The translations under genes and the position numbers were made by a program. From an uncultured Pedosphaera sp. (GTDB taxonomy: Bacteria > Verrucomicrobiota > Verrucomicrobiia > Limisphaerales > Pedosphaeraceae): a stretch of 64,000 nucleotides of DNA. Each line of letters opens with the position of its first letter. The stretch's first letter is position 1. Shown piece by piece: positions 62,340 through 64,000 of this stretch. Where the stretch lies: positions 265,570 through 329,569 of the forward strand of contig CAIXFN010000014.1 in assembly GCA_903918755.1 (NCBI GenBank). The letters run 5' to 3'. The notes under the pieces are model-generated. The model ran no database searches and was not told the origin of the DNA. It saw nothing but the letters and a program-made list of their open reading frames with translations.

Positions 62340-63896
62340 ATGAAATCCATTGGCATATTCAACATCAATAACGTCAAAACCTTTTTTACCGCCACGGCGC
62401 TGCTCCTTGCGGCGGCGTCAGCGTCGGCTTCCAGCCATCGCGAAGCTCCGCTCATCACCGGCACCCCGAAACTCGACGGCACCGACTTTTACCTGTTCAA
62501 CAGCTATGAAGCCGGTCGCTCAAACTTCGTGACCATTGTCGCCAACTACCTCCCGCTGCAGGATGCCTATGGTGGTCCCAACTATTTCAAGTTGGAAACC
62601 AACGGCGTTTACGAAGTACATATCGACAACAATGGTGACGCCCAGGAGGATATCACCTTCCAGTTTCAATTCTTCGAGGAGCCCCGTCACATCAGCCTGG
62701 CCATTGGCTCCCCGGGCAATCAGGTCACTAATGAAGTCCCCGTGGTCACCGCCGGGCCCATCACCGTCGGCGATAATTCCGGGCTCAATTTTGTGGAAAA
62801 CTTCACCGTGAAGATGATCACGGGCAATCGCCGCACGGGCGTTGGCCGCTATCTGACCAACGCCGCCACGGGGGGGACGCTCTTCACCAAACCGGCTGAC
62901 AACATCGGCAACCGGAGCATTCCGGACTACAATGCCTACGCCGCCCAGTATCTGTACTCCGTGATTATTCCCGGCTGCCCGACGCCGGGACGCCTGTTTG
63001 TGGGCCAGCGGAAGGATTCTTTCGTGGTCAACCTCGGCGAAACGTTTGACCTCGTTGGCTACGCCCACTTCACCGGACCCGTTGATGGCAGCAAGGACAG
63101 CCTGGCCGACAAGAATGTCACTTCGTTCATCCTGGAAGTGCCCAAAACCTGCCTGACGAACGGCTCTCCGGTCATCGCCGGATGGACGACTGCCAGCCAG
63201 TTCCAAGGGACAAATCTCGTGCAGGTTTCCCGTCTCGCCCATCCGCTCGTCAACGAACTGGTCATTGGCCTGAAGGATAAAGACACCTTCAACGGCAGTC
63301 AGCCCAAGGACGATTTGCAATTCGCCAAGTACGTTACCAATCCGACACTCCCGACATTCATTGAGTTGCTTTACGGCAGCCAGGGAATCAAAGCCCCGAC
63401 CCTCTTCCCGCGCGCGGATCTGGTCGCGGTCTTCCTGACCGGTGTTCCGGGTCTCAACCAGACCACCGCCACCGCGGAAATGTTGCGGCTCAACACCAGC
63501 ACCCCGACGCTGCCGGCCTCCGCCCAGAATAATTTGGGCGTTATCGGCGGTGATGTTGCCGGGTTTCCGAACGGTCGCCGCCCCGGTGATGACGTGGTGG
63601 ATGTCGCTCTGCGCGTCCTGATGGGGAAATTGCTCTCCACGAATGATGCGCCTTCCGGTCAAGTGCCCTTCACCGATGGTGCTTTGATCAACGCCGGCAT
63701 GTTCCAGCCGGTGTTCCCCTATTTGAATCCGCCGATCCCGGGATCGCCCCAGGACGTGAGCGTCACCATCACCCTGCAGAAAAGTGCCAGCGCCAATGGG
63801 CCTTTCCTAAACACGGCTGCGAAATACAACCGCGCCAACGCGACGTTGTCGACGACACCCGCGGCCGCGCAAGTTTTTTTCTGTAAAATGTTTTAG
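62340..63896 (+). CDS. secreted DUF4331 protein, 3' end altered by an insertion sequence
   Basis: The 518-residue protein has a signal peptide (VKTFFTATALLLAAASASA) followed by SSHREAPLITGTPKLDGTDFYLFNSYEAGR, the DUF4331 hallmark, FFEEPRHISLAIG, and GRRPGDDVVDVALRVLMGK near the C-terminus. Family function is unknown; members are secreted and in some genomes sit near ECF sigma/anti-sigma genes. The last residues (VFFCKMF) are unlike the rest, and the stop overlaps the stop of a transposase on the opposite strand, so the original 3' end was probably changed by the insertion. Confidence 0.85.
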   Translation: MKSIGIFNINNVKTFFTATALLLAAASASASSHREAPLITGTPKLDGTDFYLFNSYEAGRSNFVTIVANYLPLQDAYGGPNYFKLETNGVYEVHIDNNGDAQEDITFQFQFFEEPRHISLAIGSPGNQVTNEVPVVTAGPITVGDNSGLNFVENFTVKMITGNRRTGVGRYLTNAATGGTLFTKPADNIGNRSIPDYNAYAAQYLYSVIIPGCPTPGRLFVGQRKDSFVVNLGETFDLVGYAHFTGPVDGSKDSLADKNVTSFILEVPKTCLTNGSPVIAGWTTASQFQGTNLVQVSRLAHPLVNELVIGLKDKDTFNGSQPKDDLQFAKYVTNPTLPTFIELLYGSQGIKAPTLFPRADLVAVFLTGVPGLNQTTATAEMLRLNTSTPTLPASAQNNLGVIGGDVAGFPNGRRPGDDVVDVALRVLMGKLLSTNDAPSGQVPFTDGALINAGMFQPVFPYLNPPIPGSPQDVSVTITLQKSASANGPFLNTAAKYNRANATLSTTPAAAQVFFCKMF

Positions 63897-64000
63897 CATT
63901 TTGAACTGAGAGCTGGGTATTGGTTATCCATGTTGAGGTAAATTTTCTCGCTGAGCCATTCGTCGCTGATTTCGGCGAGGAGGGCGCTAATCAAACGGAG
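63893..64000 (-). mobile_element. IS256-family transposase, C-terminal fragment (continues beyond window)
   Basis: Translated from 64000 down to the stop at 63893, the frame is open to the window edge and ends with the IS256/Mutator-type C-terminus: RLISALLAEISDEWLSEKIY then LNMDNQ. The spacing and composition match the end of IS256 transposases. The stop codon shares bases with the DUF4331 stop. Only 35 residues are visible, so the terminal inverted repeats and full element cannot be judged. Confidence 0.7.

Noticed and set aside
1..64000. CRISPR arrays, rRNA genes, prophage or toxin-antitoxin modules
   Set aside because: No regularly spaced repeats, rRNA sequence, phage genes or toxin-antitoxin pairs were recognised.

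Overview
The window looks like chromosomal DNA from a member of the Verrucomicrobiota, most likely the Pedosphaera/Limisphaerales side. This is inferred from GC-rich coding sequence, genes that mostly lack a Shine-Dalgarno motif, the protein repertoire (DUF1080, GH71/99-like, GH27 with NPCBM, DUF4331, Mla-type transport, many hybrid kinases) and protein style. No 16S rRNA or other decisive marker is present, so the phylum is a judgement and not a proof.

Region 1 (1-24023) is a nearly unbroken gene-expression block: rpoB (5' truncated by the window edge), rpoC, rpsL, rpsG, fusA, then the S10, spc and alpha operons joined end to end (rpsJ through rplQ) with secY, map, infA and rpmJ inside. tuf, rpmD (uL30) and adk are absent from their usual places. 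Two clear intrinsic terminators are visible: one between rpsG and fusA, and a UUCG-loop terminator after rplQ that closes the block. S5 and SecY carry Gly/Arg-rich extensions, and S11 carries a roughly 60-residue Lys/Pro/Ala-rich N-terminal extension.

Region 2 (24127-41133) holds an MFS transporter, tRNA-Glu(TTC) with a good promoter, an eight-domain hybrid histidine kinase, a convergent pair encoding a PEP-hydrolase-like TIM barrel and a Tm-1-like (UPF0261) ATP-binding protein, a secreted GH71/99-like protein, an NtrC-type sigma-54 activator, and two paralogous histidine kinases with N-terminal HNOBA-like domains. The two kinases flank a secreted GH27 alpha-galactosidase-like protein whose active-site motifs deviate from the family. 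Two tandem -24/-12-like elements lie between the NtrC gene and the first HNOBA kinase.

Region 3 (41746-56933) is mostly metabolic and envelope genes: an ankyrin protein, a DUF885 metallopeptidase, nadB-panC, a DUF1080 protein, a DEDD exonuclease, an MlaE-MlaF-MlaD lipid-transport operon followed by a hotdog thioesterase-like gene, a beta-propeller protein, an acyltransferase-SGNH fusion, and a UGT-type glycosyltransferase. The MlaF ATPase lacks several catalytic residues and the thioesterase lacks the usual Asp.

Region 4 (57100-64000) is regulatory: a membrane histidine kinase with a FixJ-type regulator and a single-domain receiver, then an ECF sigma factor convergent with a cupin-type (ChrR/RskA-like) anti-sigma factor, which is divergent from a secreted DUF4331 protein. 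The 3' end of the DUF4331 gene runs into the C-terminal end of an IS256-family transposase on the minus strand at the right edge, so an insertion sequence appears to have cut or abutted this gene.
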